A stretch of 64,000 nt of DNA from Myxococcales bacterium (GCA_016707895.1 JADJGV010000034.1:1-64000); one strand, 5' to 3'. Shown: positions 48,645 to 57,154, counted from the stretch's first letter. The notes: generated by a model from the sequence alone, not told the origin. Made by a program: numbers and translations.

Positions 48645-48691
48645 TCAGCCAGAAGCATTCTCGGACGCGGGTTCGATTCCCGCCGCCTCCA
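48645..48691. other. Left attachment site region (attL) in ssrA
   Basis: The 3' end of ssrA is a classic integration target. The last codons of the adjacent integrase overlap it over these 47 bases. The exact core cannot be set because no second copy of the ssrA 3' end is seen up to the end of the window. The T-arm/acceptor part (48667-48691) is the likeliest core. Confidence 0.6.
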
Positions 48692-49946
48692 CGTACAACA
48701 TAGCGGAACCATTATAGGTTCCGCCCCCTGTAGCAAGCCCTGTAGCAAGGCGAACGACGCGTCCCAGTGATCTCGGGACGATGGCGAGCTTGGCCACCTC
48801 GGCGCAGAGCTGCGGCCAGTAGTCCGCGCGGTCGTAGCGATCGAACGCGCGCCGGCTCTTGCCCGGCGTATGCGTGATGCGCTCGATCAGCCGGTCGTCG
48901 GCGCCATCCTCGAGCGCCATGCTGATGAACGTCGAGCGGAGGGCGTGGACCTTCATCGGCGCCGCCGGGATCGCCAGCGTCGTCAGGATGTCGTCCATCA
49001 GATCGCCGCCGGTCTTCTCGGTGTGCGGCGAGCCTGGCGCGTCGCGCCACTTCCCGGGCGTGCGCGGCACGATCGGATCGTCCGCGGTCGGCGGACGCCC
49101 GAACATCTGCCCCCAGCCGTGGCGCCAGGCCGACAGCATCTCGGCGAGCACCGGGTGCACGGGCACGTGGCTCGCCTTGCCGGTCTTGGTCGGCTTGCCG
49201 TCGTACGTGCGCGAGCTGGTCAGGCGCCACAGCGGCGCCGCCGTGGTGTCGAGGTCGCCCCAGCGTAGGCCGGCGATCGCACCGAGCCGCAGTCCCGCGA
49301 GCCCGCCGAGCGCCGCGAAGACGCGCGCGTGTTCCGGAACCGCCTCCGACCCGAGCATCAGCGCTAGCTGCTCGCGCGTGTAGCGCCCGGCGCCGTCGGC
49401 GCTGCCGTCGTCTTCGCCGAGCTGGGTCTTGGTGAGGATCGCCGGGCTGTTCTCGACATGCCCGGCGACGGCGGCGTCACGGAACATCGCGGCCACCAGG
49501 CCGTAGACGTTGCGCACCGTGTGGGGCGCCAGCGTCGTCTTGGTCCGGAGGAAGTGGATCCACTCGGCCAGGTGCTTCGGGCGCACGTCGGCGAGCCTCA
49601 TCGTGCCGAGGTGCGGGACGACGTGCTTGCGCATGCGCCCGGCATCGGTCGCGTGGTCGCGGTACTGGACCTTGCCGGTGCCCGCCGCCTCGTACCGGGC
49701 CCGCGTCGCCTCGTGCATCTCCCGGCGGATGGTGAGCCATTGCTCCGCGTACTCGCTGACGGACATCGGCTTCGCGGTGGTGCCGCCGGTCCGGCGTTCG
49801 TCGATCGCCGCTTGCGCGGCGTCGGCGTAGCGCTGCGCCTTCGCGTCCTCGCCCCGTCGAAACGGCGTCGGCCGGCTGATCCACGTCTCGGCCTCGTCCT
49901 TGAGGCGACACCACAACACGTTCCCCCGAGCGTAGATGCTAGCCAC
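48645..49946 (-). CDS. Tyrosine-type site-specific integrase
   Basis: A 433-residue recombinase. The N-terminal arm-binding part is followed by a SAM-like core-binding domain (about 60-160) and the catalytic domain. Active-site motifs are LAGLRLGAIAGLRW (Arg I), HALRST (His-x-x-Arg), ITHTPGKS (His III region) and FDRYDRADYW (Tyr nucleophile candidate). The last about 15 codons lie inside ssrA, so the final residues and the stop codon are supplied by the attachment site. The GTG start at 49946 overlaps the stop of the ribbon-helix-helix gene. The element attaches at the tmRNA gene, as known for many ssrA-targeting integrases. Confidence 0.93.
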   Translation of the reverse strand: MASIYARGNVLWCRLKDEAETWISRPTPFRRGEDAKAQRYADAAQAAIDERRTGGTTAKPMSVSEYAEQWLTIRREMHEATRARYEAAGTGKVQYRDHATDAGRMRKHVVPHLGTMRLADVRPKHLAEWIHFLRTKTTLAPHTVRNVYGLVAAMFRDAAVAGHVENSPAILTKTQLGEDDGSADGAGRYTREQLALMLGSEAVPEHARVFAALGGLAGLRLGAIAGLRWGDLDTTAAPLWRLTSSRTYDGKPTKTGKASHVPVHPVLAEMLSAWRHGWGQMFGRPPTADDPIVPRTPGKWRDAPGSPHTEKTGGDLMDDILTTLAIPAAPMKVHALRSTFISMALEDGADDRLIERITHTPGKSRRAFDRYDRADYWPQLCAEVAKLAIVPRSLGRVVRLATGLATGGGTYNGSAMLYVEAAGIEPASENASG

Positions 49947-50133
49947 GACGCGCCCCCTTCTTCGACCGCTGCGACAGCGTATCGGACAACATGATGATCA
50001 CGACGTCGGCCAGCGTGCGGCGGTCGCGCAGCGCCTCGCGTTCGAGGGCCGTCTTCAGCGACGCCGGGATGCGGACGCTGAGGCGCGCCGTGCGCCGCTC
50101 GATGTCCTTCGCCATGGCCCCAATGTCACCCAT
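49939..50133 (-). CDS. Small ribbon-helix-helix DNA-binding protein
   Basis: A 64-residue protein. RTARLSVRIPASLKTALERE followed by ALRDRRTLADVVIIMLSDTL is the ribbon strand and two helices of an Arc/CopG-type dimer. It probably regulates the integrase operon or acts as a recombination directionality factor. The ATG at 50133 stands two bases after the stop of the Xis-like gene; a second ATG at 50115 is possible. Its end overlaps the integrase start by eight bases. Confidence 0.82.
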   Translation of the reverse strand: MGDIGAMAKDIERRTARLSVRIPASLKTALEREALRDRRTLADVVIIMLSDTLSQRSKKGARRG

Positions 50134-50135
50134 TG

Positions 50136-50468
50136 TCACCCCGCTTTCAAGCCGAAGTCGCGGCGGGCCAGATCCTCCGGCGAGAGCACCTTCTCCTTCC
50201 GCGGCCGCTGGCCGCCGCTGGCCAGCAGCTGATGCAGGTCGCTCGTCCGCACCCGCAGCACCCGGCCGGCGCGGTGGCTCGGTAGACGGCGCTCGCGAAT
50301 CCACCGACGGATCGTGCCGTCGGCGACGCCCACGAGCGCGGCGGCTTCGGCCGTGGGCAGGTAGGAGTCGTTGGCTGGTCGGGCGTCGGCGCGCTGGGCC
50401 AGTTCTTCGCGCACGACCTCGCGGACGATCGACCGGATCGTCTCGTCGAGTTGCCCCGGCGCGCTCAC
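50136..50468 (-). CDS. Excisionase-like helix-turn-helix protein
   Basis: A 110-residue protein. After a helical N-terminal part comes a MerR/Xis-type helix-turn-helix (SYLPTAEAAALVGVADGTIR and RWIRERRLPSHRAGRVLRV, then TSDLHQLL), the standard DNA-binding form of excisionases. The GTG start overlaps the stop of the preceding gene (GTGA). With the RHH and integrase genes it forms a compact integration/excision operon. Confidence 0.85.
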   Translation of the reverse strand: MSAPGQLDETIRSIVREVVREELAQRADARPANDSYLPTAEAAALVGVADGTIRRWIRERRLPSHRAGRVLRVRTSDLHQLLASGGQRPRKEKVLSPEDLARRDFGLKAG

Positions 50469-50827
50469 GGCTTCCTCCGCACGCTTCCCGGCCGTGCGGC
50501 GCGGGGCGGGGGCTGCGGGCGGCCGGGCGGCGCGACGAACGCGATCCGCAGGCCGCGCGCGTCGGGCGCGGTCGGCGGCGCGCTGGGCTTGTCGTCGTCC
50601 TTCGGGAGCGCAGCGGTGAGCTTGGCGATCAAAAGGTCGAGCGCCAGGCCGGGATCGATGCCAGCGAGCGGGTGGGGCGCCGGCGCGCCGGGCATCGCGA
50701 TCGGCTTGCCGGGCTCGGCACCGAGCGCGGCGAGGATCGCCCGGCACGCGGCGGCGCCGTGGGCCTTCTGCTCGTCGGTCGCGCCGTCGGCGACGGCGGT
50801 GCGGATGGCTTCGATGACCTGGTCCAT
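50465..50827 (-). CDS. Hypothetical protein, first gene of the integration operon
   Basis: A 120-residue protein. Helical, Ala-rich start (MDQVIEAIRTAVADGAT), then DDDKPSAPP and a basic Pro/Arg-rich tail. No family recognised. An AAGGAG site precedes the ATG. It may be an accessory to the Xis/integrase module, or a small replication or regulation protein. Confidence 0.7.
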   Translation of the reverse strand: MDQVIEAIRTAVADGATDEQKAHGAAACRAILAALGAEPGKPIAMPGAPAPHPLAGIDPGLALDLLIAKLTAALPKDDDKPSAPPTAPDARGLRIAFVAPPGRPQPPPRAARPGSVRRKP

Positions 50828-50873
50828 GTCTCACTCCTTGGTTGGCCGCAGCGCGGGGCGGCGTGCTTCGCGG

Positions 50874-50879
50874 TAGCGT
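50874..50879 (+). promoter_or_regulatory. Putative -10 box of the small plus-strand gene in the element
   Basis: TAGCGT ends seven bases before the ATG at 50887. Confidence 0.35.
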
Positions 50880-50886
50880 CGACTTC

Positions 50887-51267
50887 ATGGCGCGCGTTCT
50901 TCAGACTCGTCGGGACCTCTCCATTTGCGTGTGCCCGCCGGTGCTGGACGAGCCACCGCCCGACATGACCCAGATCGCAGATGCCATCCGTGGCTGGCAC
51001 TCGGACTGCGCGAACCTTGAGTTTGCAGAGAGGACCGCCGATGACGAGTACCAGTGGACTCTGGACGCCGAGGGCGGGTTCGCGACGGACGACGTGCGTC
51101 GATTGGGCCGTCGGCTCGCGAAGATCCTCGCTCCGAGCGACCACCTGGTCATTTGGCTGTACGAGGATCCCGGCCCCGTTCACTACAAGCGATTGCTTCG
51201 CATCGAGCTAATCGGTGACCAAATCGAGACCGAGGAAGGCCGAGAGGAGGGCTTCGAGGATCAGTAG
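50887..51267 (+). CDS. Hypothetical small acidic protein
   Basis: A 126-residue acidic protein with no signal peptide and no family I recognise. It has a conserved-looking DDEYQWTLDAEGGF segment and a strongly acidic tail (EEGREEGFEDQ). It is alone on the plus strand between two minus-strand operons, divergent from the integration operon. An anti-restriction, immunity or control role would fit its size and charge, but this is a guess. Confidence 0.65.
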   Translation: MARVLQTRRDLSICVCPPVLDEPPPDMTQIADAIRGWHSDCANLEFAERTADDEYQWTLDAEGGFATDDVRRLGRRLAKILAPSDHLVIWLYEDPGPVHYKRLLRIELIGDQIETEEGREEGFEDQ

Positions 51268-51326
51268 GTCGTCCGGCGACGTTGCGACGGGCCCGTGATC
51301 GTGTGGTTCATCGATGCTTCCTTGAT

Positions 51327-52376
51327 CTAGAAAGGGGGCTCGCTGAGATCGGCTCGCCCGATCAGGTTGTCGCGGGGGCGCAGTCGCCGGATGAGCCGCG
51401 CCTCTTCGTCGAGGGCGGCGGGGCCGGACATGACGCGGACGGCGACCTCGACGCGGTCGCGGCGGTAGGTGAGGCCGGGATCGTGGCCCTCGGCGTACTG
51501 GCCGCGCCAGAAGCCCTTGTAGCGGCGCCACTCCTGGAAGTGCCGGGTGAGGGTCTCGTAGAGGTTGTCGGTGTGGCTCTCGCCGACGTAGACGACGATC
51601 GGGTCGCCGGTGGTGTCGCGCTCGCGGATGACGTAGACGCCGGACTTGCCGCGCAGCGCCTGGACCCAGTCGGGGTAGCGGTCGCCGCGGGCGCCGACCG
51701 GGCGGTACGTGAGCGCGGCGGCGCGGTTGCGCAGCGGGGTGCGTTCGATCGTGCGGTGGCGCCAGCGACGGAGCCAGGGGCCAGGGTCGACGGCGCGTGA
51801 GCGCTGGTGATCGGCCCACAGCTCGAGGTGCAGGTGCATCAGGTGGTGCGGGTCGGTCGGGTCGCCGCCGATCGCGCCGAGCGGGTCGCCGGCGGCGACG
51901 ACCTGGCCGAGCTCGACGGCGAGGTCGGCGAGGTGCGTGTAGTAGCTGGTCCACCCGTCGGCGTGGCGGATCGTGACGGTGCCGCCGCGCGGTGTGCGGC
52001 GCGCCTGGGTCACCAGGCCGGGGCCGATGGCCAGCGCCGGCACGTGGTCGGGCATGAAGTAGTGCAGCGAGCCGTGGGGCGTGCCCGGCGGGTACAGCGC
52101 GGTCTGGTCGAGCGCGTGGCGGCGGCGGAACATCACGTCGGCGCCGAGGTGCTTGCGCTTGCCGCCGTCGCGCGGCGAGCCCCAGCCGTCGGATACCTCG
52201 GCGCGGCGGTCGCCGAGCGCGGGCACCGGGAACACCCACGCGGCCGGCGGCTCACGCCGCACCGGCGGCGCCATCGCCGCGGCGACCGAGGCGCGGCCGG
52301 GTCGCGCCAGCCACGCGCCGACCGCGGCGAGGCCGCCGGCGCCGAGCACGAGCGGCAGCGGGTTGCCGGCGGTCAC
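51327..52376 (-). CDS. M23 metallopeptidase fused to a GIY-YIG nuclease-like domain
   Basis: A 349-residue protein. An N-terminal membrane helix (about 5-25) is followed by an M23 peptidase (about 60-190) with intact metal motifs KHLGADV and HLMHLHLEL, so it should cut peptidoglycan. Residues about 235-340 carry a second domain: GVYVIRERD, ten residues on YVGES, then an Arg-bearing LTRHFQEWRR helix and a final DEEARLIRRLRPRDN. This is the order GIY, YIG, Arg, Glu of the GIY-YIG endonuclease family. A cell-wall hydrolase joined to a nuclease is unusual and suggests a virion- or injection-linked function. The GTG start overlaps the upstream transglycosylase stop. Confidence 0.82.
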   Translation of the reverse strand: MTAGNPLPLVLGAGGLAAVGAWLARPGRASVAAAMAPPVRREPPAAWVFPVPALGDRRAEVSDGWGSPRDGGKRKHLGADVMFRRRHALDQTALYPPGTPHGSLHYFMPDHVPALAIGPGLVTQARRTPRGGTVTIRHADGWTSYYTHLADLAVELGQVVAAGDPLGAIGGDPTDPHHLMHLHLELWADHQRSRAVDPGPWLRRWRHRTIERTPLRNRAAALTYRPVGARGDRYPDWVQALRGKSGVYVIRERDTTGDPIVVYVGESHTDNLYETLTRHFQEWRRYKGFWRGQYAEGHDPGLTYRRDRVEVAVRVMSGPAALDEEARLIRRLRPRDNLIGRADLSEPPF

Positions 52377-53758
52377 GACGCCCGCTCCTTCTGCAGCGCG
52401 CGGAGGATCGGCGGGCCGGCGACCGCGGCGCCGACCACCACGCCGGCGATCACCGCGACGCGCGACAGCGACAGGTCACCGAGCGGGCCGCCCTCGACCG
52501 GGATGTGCGGCGCCGGCGCCGACGGCACGCCGCCGAGCGCCTGGAACTGCTCGCGCCACTGCCGCGCCCGCTTGCGGTAGTCGAGCGCCTGGTCGTACGT
52601 GCCGCGCCACATGCGCGCGTACGTGCCCTTGTTGCTGGTGTACCAGGCGAGCCACTCGCGCTCGAACTCGCCCCACGAGTGCACGAACGCGCCCTGGTAG
52701 GTCTTCCAGCGGATGTCCTCGGCCGACGGGCGCGGCGTCATCCAGCCGTACGCCGTGGCCCACTCAGCGGCCGGGTCGCTGTCCTTGCCGACGCCAGGGT
52801 CGCGACCGCGCTCGGTCCGGAACCGCGCTCGGGCCTTGTCGTACTCGGCCTCCCAGGGCTGGCGGAACGTCGCGTAGATGTCGCGACCGATCGCGCTCAC
52901 GTCGGCGTTGGTGATGTTCATCTCGGCGAGGATCACGCCAGGGGTCTTCACCGCCCACCAGCTCGCGTTGCGGAAGCCGCGCTCCTGCGCGTAGAGGTCC
53001 GCGACGCTGCGCGACCAGCGGACCTTCGCCGGGTTCGACAGGTGGCGGCTCGCGCCGGCGGCCTGGGCGTGCTCGTGCACCAGGTCGAGATCGATCGCGC
53101 GGTGGCCGCGGCGCTTCAGGTACTCGACGACGCGGCCGACGCCAGCGGCCTCGGACATGCCGGCGTTCCAGCCGAACACCACCAGCTCGACGAAGCGCGG
53201 GTTGCGCCAGTCGGTGCGCAGGTTGGCGACGTCGGCGTGGTGGCGCTGGTAGCCGTCGACGATGCGTTGCAGGAGCCAGGCGGCGATCGGCACGTTCACC
53301 TCCGGATCGAGCAGCTGCGCCCGCGTGTAGCGGGTGCCGTGGGCCTGGTTGAAGGCGTGGCGCACCACCTCGACGATCTGCAAGAGGCCCCAGGCGGCGG
53401 TACCGCGCGCGCTGGGGTTCATACCCGACTCGCGCATCGCCAGCGCGCGGATGAACTCGATCGGGATGCTGCCGCGGTGGCGCTCGAAGATCGGATCGAA
53501 GTGCCGCGGCAGGCTGCCGGCGGCGGGCGCCTCGACTTGGTCGGGTGAGGTCACCGGCCCGACGTCGATGATCGGCAGGTGGCGCGGCGCCGCGCTGATC
53601 GCCGCCTTGGGCCGCGGCTCGGCGGTCGGCCGCGACGGCGGCAAGGTCGCCGCGGCGGCGGGCGCGGCGGTCAGCCAGCGCGTGCCGTAGTACCCAGCGA
53701 CACCGAGCCCGGCGAGGAGCGCGCCGGTCCGGATCCAGGTGTCGTCGTGGTGGGCCAT
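52373..53758 (-). CDS. Membrane-anchored lytic transglycosylase (SLT domain)
   Basis: A 461-residue protein. An N-terminal helix (about 12-30) and a C-terminal helix (about 430-452) flank a transglycosylase domain (about 85-205). The catalytic Glu is in RALAMRESGMNPSA, followed by GLLQI and WNAG motifs. The C-terminal half is a long Trp/Arg-rich helical region unknown to me. It should cleave glycan strands next to the M23 peptidase partner encoded by the overlapping downstream gene. The pair could act in penetration of the murein during entry or exit of the element. Confidence 0.85.
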   Translation of the reverse strand: MAHHDDTWIRTGALLAGLGVAGYYGTRWLTAAPAAAATLPPSRPTAEPRPKAAISAAPRHLPIIDVGPVTSPDQVEAPAAGSLPRHFDPIFERHRGSIPIEFIRALAMRESGMNPSARGTAAWGLLQIVEVVRHAFNQAHGTRYTRAQLLDPEVNVPIAAWLLQRIVDGYQRHHADVANLRTDWRNPRFVELVVFGWNAGMSEAAGVGRVVEYLKRRGHRAIDLDLVHEHAQAAGASRHLSNPAKVRWSRSVADLYAQERGFRNASWWAVKTPGVILAEMNITNADVSAIGRDIYATFRQPWEAEYDKARARFRTERGRDPGVGKDSDPAAEWATAYGWMTPRPSAEDIRWKTYQGAFVHSWGEFEREWLAWYTSNKGTYARMWRGTYDQALDYRKRARQWREQFQALGGVPSAPAPHIPVEGGPLGDLSLSRVAVIAGVVVGAAVAGPPILRALQKERAS

Positions 53759-53869
53759 GGGTTGCTCCGTGGAAGGGTTGGCTTCGGATCAGGATCTGGA
53801 GTCGCGCGAGCGACCGCCGCCGATCACGGGTTGATCAGTCGGGTTGGGTTGCTCGTCGCTCGTGTCAGG

Positions 53870-54208
53870 TCACTCGGCCGGGTAGATGTGGATCTCCGCG
53901 GCGCGGCCGATCACCGGCACGCCGTCGCCGCACTCGCTCGGGCCCTGGTCGGGCGCGGGCTCGCTGGGCGTGGGCTCGCCGGGCTCGGGCGCCGGCGCCG
54001 GCGGCGTCTTGTACTGCGGGCGATCCTGGAAGGACCACCAGCAGCGCGACACCGTCGGCGCCGTGCCGCCACCGTCGTTGCTGCGGTACGCGGGGCGGGC
54101 GCCGCCGCCGAACAGGTAGCACCAGAGCCCCGAGAGGAGCCCGGCGCGGCCCTGCGTCGGCGGGACCTTGCCCCGGTACGCGGGAGGGTTCGATCGAAGG
54201 ATGGCCAT
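53870..54208 (-). CDS. Hypothetical protein, element operon
   Basis: A 112-residue protein. It begins MAILRSNPPAYRGKV, has a short hydrophobic GLLSGLWCYLF segment, and continues with a Pro/Glu-rich C-terminal linker and an acidic end. A single weak membrane-contact segment and a Cys/Trp motif (RCWWSF) are seen. No family recognised. The GGAGG site eight bases upstream makes the ATG at 54208 firm. Confidence 0.65.
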   Translation of the reverse strand: MAILRSNPPAYRGKVPPTQGRAGLLSGLWCYLFGGGARPAYRSNDGGGTAPTVSRCWWSFQDRPQYKTPPAPAPEPGEPTPSEPAPDQGPSECGDGVPVIGRAAEIHIYPAE

Positions 54209-54219
54209 GATCGGTCCTC

Positions 54220-54648
54220 CTACTTCCGCAGCAGGCGACCGAGCAGCGACCCGAGGGTGCGGAGCTGCTCGTCGCGCTTGGCGTGGGTGGCCAGGGCGGT
54301 CTGGTAGATCACCATGTTCTCCACGTCGGTCTCCAGCTCGCCCGCGGCGGTGGGCGCCGAGGGCAGCGGCTGGAGCGCGGCCAGGAGCTGCGCCCCCATG
54401 TCGACCAGCTCGGCCACCGTCATCCCCGCCAGCACCGACGGCTTGGTCGGGGCCTGGTGGTAGATGACCGTGGGCTGGGGCTGGGTCTGCATCGCCTGCA
54501 TCGGCTGCGCGTACGCCACGCGCGGCGCCGCCATCCGCGGCCAGAAGCTGCCGGGGCTGCGCACCGGCACGCCGCGGTTGTCGACCAGCACCGGCCGGCC
54601 CGCGTTCCGCTCGTCGTCGAGGTAGATCACGCTGTACTCGTTCGCCAT
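54220..54648 (-). CDS. Hypothetical protein, element operon
   Basis: A 142-residue protein with no membrane helix. The N-terminal EYSVIYLDDE and GRPVLVDNRGVPV stretches look beta-stranded. A Gln/Met/Pro-rich middle (AQPMQAMQTQPQP) and a helical, basic end follow. No family recognised. Its size and mixed composition would fit a minor structural protein. Confidence 0.62.
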   Translation of the reverse strand: MANEYSVIYLDDERNAGRPVLVDNRGVPVRSPGSFWPRMAAPRVAYAQPMQAMQTQPQPTVIYHQAPTKPSVLAGMTVAELVDMGAQLLAALQPLPSAPTAAGELETDVENMVIYQTALATHAKRDEQLRTLGSLLGRLLRK

Positions 54649-54723
54649 GGTCGTTGCCTTTCGCTGTGTGACCGTCGTGATCGCTCGCGCGACGCCAGAC
54701 ACTGATCCGAAGTCGGGGCCGCG

Positions 54724-55278
54724 CTACGCGGCCTGGTCGGCGAGGTCGTAGAACTCGGGCGCGGCGTCGCGCATCCCCATGCGCGCCTCGTCCTCGTCGA
54801 TCAGCTCGAGCTGCTGGGCGGCGTCGCGGAACACGTCGATGACGTGGCCGCCGCCGTGGGGCGCGTTGGCCAGGCGGGGCGCGGCCGGCAGCGCCGGCGA
54901 GCTCGCGGGGGCCGGCGCCGGCGCCGGGGCCGCGCCCTTGGTCATCGCCCGGCGGCCCATCATCGCCAGCGCGAGCTGCCCCGCGCCGGCCGACGCCATC
55001 GAGTGACCGACGATCCGCGCGTTGCCATCGGCGAGGTACGCCGTGGCGCCGCCGGCGCCGATCATCAGCAGCGCCGCGCCCTCGGGGCTGACGATCTGCT
55101 GGTTCACCGCCAGCCCCGAGAGCAGCGCGCTCCCGGCGCCGCCGGCGGCGGCGGCCACGATCGTCCAGGGGTCGGGCGGATCGCCGCGGCGGATGCTCGC
55201 GCGCCGACGCGGGGCCGGCGCGGCGCTGGCGCCAGCGCTGTTGCGGTGCTTGTGCTTCTTGGGCTTGTGCTTGGCCAT
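54724..55278 (-). CDS. Small membrane protein with basic N-terminus, element operon
   Basis: A 184-residue protein. Highly basic start (MAKHKPKKHKHR), then two hydrophobic helices rich in Gly/Ala (about 40-60 and 68-85) and a further hydrophobic segment (about 90-108). An Ala/Pro linker and an acidic tail follow. The topology resembles holin or virion-membrane proteins, but no homologue is recognised. Confidence 0.68.
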   Translation of the reverse strand: MAKHKPKKHKHRNSAGASAAPAPRRRASIRRGDPPDPWTIVAAAAGGAGSALLSGLAVNQQIVSPEGAALLMIGAGGATAYLADGNARIVGHSMASAGAGQLALAMMGRRAMTKGAAPAPAPAPASSPALPAAPRLANAPHGGGHVIDVFRDAAQQLELIDEDEARMGMRDAAPEFYDLADQAA

Positions 55279-55323
55279 GACGGTTCCTCCGGTTGGTGGC
55301 TTGGTGGGTGAGCGGTGGCGCGC

Positions 55324-55962
55324 CTACGCGGCGACGCGGAAGCCGCGCGCGGGGCACGCCGCGCAGGTCGCAGCCAGGGCCGCGGGCACGCGCGCGCCGC
55401 GCGGACGCAGGGGCACGATCGGCGTCAGCGACTGGATCGCCGCGACCGCGTCGAGCACCGCGGTCAGATCGATCGGCGCCGACGCGGCGCGCGCCTGGCG
55501 GCGACCGGGCGGCCGGCGCGGCGGGCTCGGCACGTCGTCGGCCGGCAGCCCCATCTGCTCGAGCACGGTCACGATGTCGCCGAGCCCGAGGCCCAGGTCG
55601 GCGTCGAGAACGCGCGCCAGCAGGCCCGCGGCGAACACGACGTCGTCGACCGACCGCGGGTCGGCCTTGCCGTGGATCGCGGCCAGCGCGTAGCGGCGCG
55701 CGTTGCGCACCCGGCGCACGTCGGCCGGCGCGTCGGCGACGCTGGCCGCGGCCACGCCGAACGCCCAGTCGATCAGCTCCTCGATCGCGACCAGCGCCGG
55801 GTCGTAGTCGATGCCGCTCTCGATCCAGGGCGGCGTGAGCGGCGGCGCGGGGCGCGCGGCCTTGCGCTTGCGCTTCGAGGGGCGCGTGGGCTTGGGGGGC
55901 TGACTGGTCGGGCTGGCCTGGCGAGTCGTGTCGTTCGGGGTGGGCGGCTTGATCTCGGACAT
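55324..55962 (-). CDS. Hypothetical helical protein, element operon
   Basis: A 212-residue protein. Pro/Lys-rich N-terminal 45 residues are followed by a predicted all-helical domain (about 50-195) and a CAAC motif near the C-terminus. No membrane helix, no family recognised. It lies 45 bp upstream of the small membrane protein gene. Confidence 0.65.
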   Translation of the reverse strand: MSEIKPPTPNDTTRQASPTSQPPKPTRPSKRKRKAARPAPPLTPPWIESGIDYDPALVAIEELIDWAFGVAAASVADAPADVRRVRNARRYALAAIHGKADPRSVDDVVFAAGLLARVLDADLGLGLGDIVTVLEQMGLPADDVPSPPRRPPGRRQARAASAPIDLTAVLDAVAAIQSLTPIVPLRPRGARVPAALAATCAACPARGFRVAA

Positions 55963-56095
55963 GGCGGTCTCCTTGCGGCCGGACGGATCGCGGCCGTTCG
56001 CCGTCGGCGCGTCGGCGCCGTGGGGCGGTGGTGGTGCGCGCGCGGATGCGCGGCGCGGTGTCGTGTCGGCGCGGCGGTGGCCGGCGCCGTGAAGG

Positions 56096-57154
56096 TCAGA
56101 GCTTGGTAGCGAGGTAGCGACCGGCGAGCGCCTCGGGTGTCATCGCCGACAGCGAGCCGAGCACCGCGGGCGGCCTGGCCAGCGGGCCGAGCGACAGGCC
56201 TTCGCGCTGCAGTTCGCGCTCGAGAGTGTTCAGCACCGGCCCGCCAACGCCCAGGCCCGCCAGCTTGATGCGCAGCGCCTCGACGCCGGCGGCGTAGCCG
56301 AGGCGACCGCCGATGCGACCGAGGGCGCCGAGGATCTGCATGTCGGGGCGGATGCGGGTGTCGCCGACGCGCAGCTCGGGCACCGGCACGTTGCGCGCCG
56401 TGGCCGGCGGCGCGGGCTGCCGGCCGGCCGCGGCCTGGTCGAGCTGGTCGACCGCGCGCGCGGCGGTGGCCACCATGCGCGGGCCGAGCGGGCCCCACTG
56501 CCGCGCCTCGCGATCGGCCAGCGCCAGCACGAACGCGACGTCGCGCAGGTCGACCACGCACAGCGGCCGGCCGTCCAGCACCAGGCACAGCGCGCGGTGG
56601 CCGCGCGCCACCCGCTCGGCGCCGCGGTCGAAGCGCGCCGCCGGCTCCAGCGCCAGGTCGGCCAGCCACTCGATCAGTTCGCGCGGGGTCATCGCCACCG
56701 GCCCGTTGCCGTTGCGGGCGCGGTGGTCATGGAAGCGGCGCGCGGCCAGGGCGTTGCGGCTGATCTGCGGGTCGAGCACGACCGGGCGGCCGTCCTCGAC
56801 CGGGTAGGTGTGCAGCCCGCCCGGCGTGTTGGTGGTGGCGAGGGCGCGCACCGGGGCCGGGTCGATCAGCTCGGCGGCGGCGAGGTAGGTCGCGGCGCGC
56901 TCGACGCAGTTGGGATCGGCGGCCGGCAGCCGCAGGCGCTGGGGCGGATCGCAGGCGTCGACCTTGGGGCCGTCGTGCGGCGTGCCGTCGTCGTCGCGCT
57001 GGGGCAGCGAGCGCAGCCACTGCGCCAGCGCGTCGGTGGTCGGGTGCGCCTCGGCGATGGCGACGATCGCCGGGTCACGATCGCGCACGCGGCCGGCGAT
57101 CTCCTCGGTGATGGCGTCGAGGCACGCGTGGTCATTCTCGGGGGTAGCGATCAC
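56096..57154 (-). CDS. Hypothetical protein with transglutaminase-like Cys-His-Asp pattern, element operon
   Basis: A 352-residue protein. Residues about 75-130 hold DPNCVERAATYLAAAEL, a spacer, then HTYPVEDGRPVVLDP. The order Cys in a helix start, His before a strand, and Asp in VLDP is the pattern of transglutaminase/papain-like folds. The rest is helical with DLRDVAFVLALA and a C-terminal hydrophobic part. The GTG start at 57154 has AAGGAG eight bases upstream and overlaps the stop of the upstream gene. Enzymatic function is only an inference from motif order. Confidence 0.68.
   Translation of the reverse strand: MIATPENDHACLDAITEEIAGRVRDRDPAIVAIAEAHPTTDALAQWLRSLPQRDDDGTPHDGPKVDACDPPQRLRLPAADPNCVERAATYLAAAELIDPAPVRALATTNTPGGLHTYPVEDGRPVVLDPQISRNALAARRFHDHRARNGNGPVAMTPRELIEWLADLALEPAARFDRGAERVARGHRALCLVLDGRPLCVVDLRDVAFVLALADREARQWGPLGPRMVATAARAVDQLDQAAAGRQPAPPATARNVPVPELRVGDTRIRPDMQILGALGRIGGRLGYAAGVEALRIKLAGLGVGGPVLNTLERELQREGLSLGPLARPPAVLGSLSAMTPEALAGRYLATKL

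Larger units (their letters stand above)
48334..48691 (+). ncRNA. ssrA: Transfer-messenger RNA (tmRNA)
   Basis: The 5' end GGGGGCG pairs with CGCCTCC at 48684-48690 to form the acceptor stem, with discriminator A at 48691. The conserved GTAAAGGTTTCGACGGGGATG segment follows the 5' end. The T-arm GCGGG-TTCGATT-CCCGC is at 48667-48683. The tag reading frame starts with GCG at 48423 and encodes ANDNAVALAA before TGA at 48453-48455. CCA is not encoded: the bases after the discriminator are CGT. The integrase gene of a mobile element starts to overlap its 3' end. Confidence 0.96.
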
